Positions 6,388 to 6,411 of a stretch of DNA of 6,411 nucleotides are shown piece after piece. Source of the stretch: Planctomycetota bacterium (GTDB lineage: Bacteria > Planctomycetota > Planctomycetia > Pirellulales > UBA1268); NCBI GenBank assembly GCA_003669255.1, contig QWPO01000160.1:1-6411 (forward strand). Reading direction: 5' to 3'. How positions within the stretch are numbered: position 1 is the stretch's first letter; the number at the start of each line of letters is the position of its first letter. Below the pieces are notes generated by a model. The model ran no database searches. It saw nothing but the letters and a program-made list of their open reading frames with translations, and was not told where the DNA came from. The translations under genes were made by a program, and so were the position numbers.

Positions 6388-6411
6388 GCCGGAGTGGCGG
6401 AATTGGCAGAC
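6388..6411 (+). tRNA. tRNA-Leu, 5' end only (cut by the window edge)
   Basis: The last 24 bases read as the 5' part of a leucine tRNA: acceptor arm GCCGGAG, T8-G9, D-stem GCG and a D-loop with AATTGGCAGA, then the first base of the D-stem's return strand. The stretch TGGCGGAATTGGCAGAC is nearly identical to the same part of bacterial class II tRNA-Leu (E. coli has TGGCGGAATTGGTAGAC). The anticodon, variable arm and 3' end are outside the window, so the isoacceptor is unknown. Confidence 0.85.

Noticed and set aside
6356..6411. An open frame from ATG at 6356 with GGAG three bases upstream, running into the window edge
   Set aside because: It runs straight across the 5' end of the tRNA-Leu, which is the better supported feature; the spacing of the ribosome site is also too short.
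1..6411. Search for mobile elements, CRISPR arrays, toxin-antitoxin pairs or defence genes
   Set aside because: No transposase, integrase, direct-repeat array or paired small genes are seen. The tRNA at the right edge could serve as an integration site, but no repeat of its sequence or integrase is present in the window.

Overview
The window looks like a piece of a Planctomycetota chromosome. The base composition is mixed. Two of the four proteins resemble long, secreted hypothetical proteins that I associate with planctomycetes: a signal-peptide protein with repeated 'KW(V/L)G' domains followed by a beta-helix, and a small Tat-type exported protein ending in 'AYW'. The phylum call is an inference from protein style, not from a marker gene.

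Layout from left to right. The 3' end of an extended short-chain dehydrogenase/reductase nucleotide-sugar epimerase runs on the + strand from position 3 to 368. Four bases later it meets the stop of a large convergent gene (373-3216, - strand). That gene encodes an exported protein of 947 residues with three tandem N-terminal repeats and a C-terminal parallel beta-helix. About 280 bp of divergent intergenic DNA follows. Next, on the + strand, is an L-fucose isomerase-family protein (3498-5027) in which all three metal ligands can be placed. A strong hairpin at 5063-5097 lies between it and a second convergent gene (5138-5920, - strand) for a conserved exported protein of unknown function. A gene-free stretch of about 470 bp follows, ending in a well-formed promoter and the first 24 bases of a tRNA-Leu cut by the window edge.

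Gene relationships. No operon is visible, because every neighbouring pair of protein genes is convergent or divergent. Three of the four could plausibly touch carbohydrates (nucleotide-sugar epimerase, beta-helix exoprotein, aldose/ketose isomerase). The orientations do not support one co-transcribed pathway, so a shared role is only a weak inference. I see no mobile element, CRISPR array, phage gene or defence system. The most distinctive item is the architecture of the beta-helix exoprotein: three divergent copies of one domain, each opening with KW(V/L)G and closing with a short G-[KQ]-[AT]-D motif.
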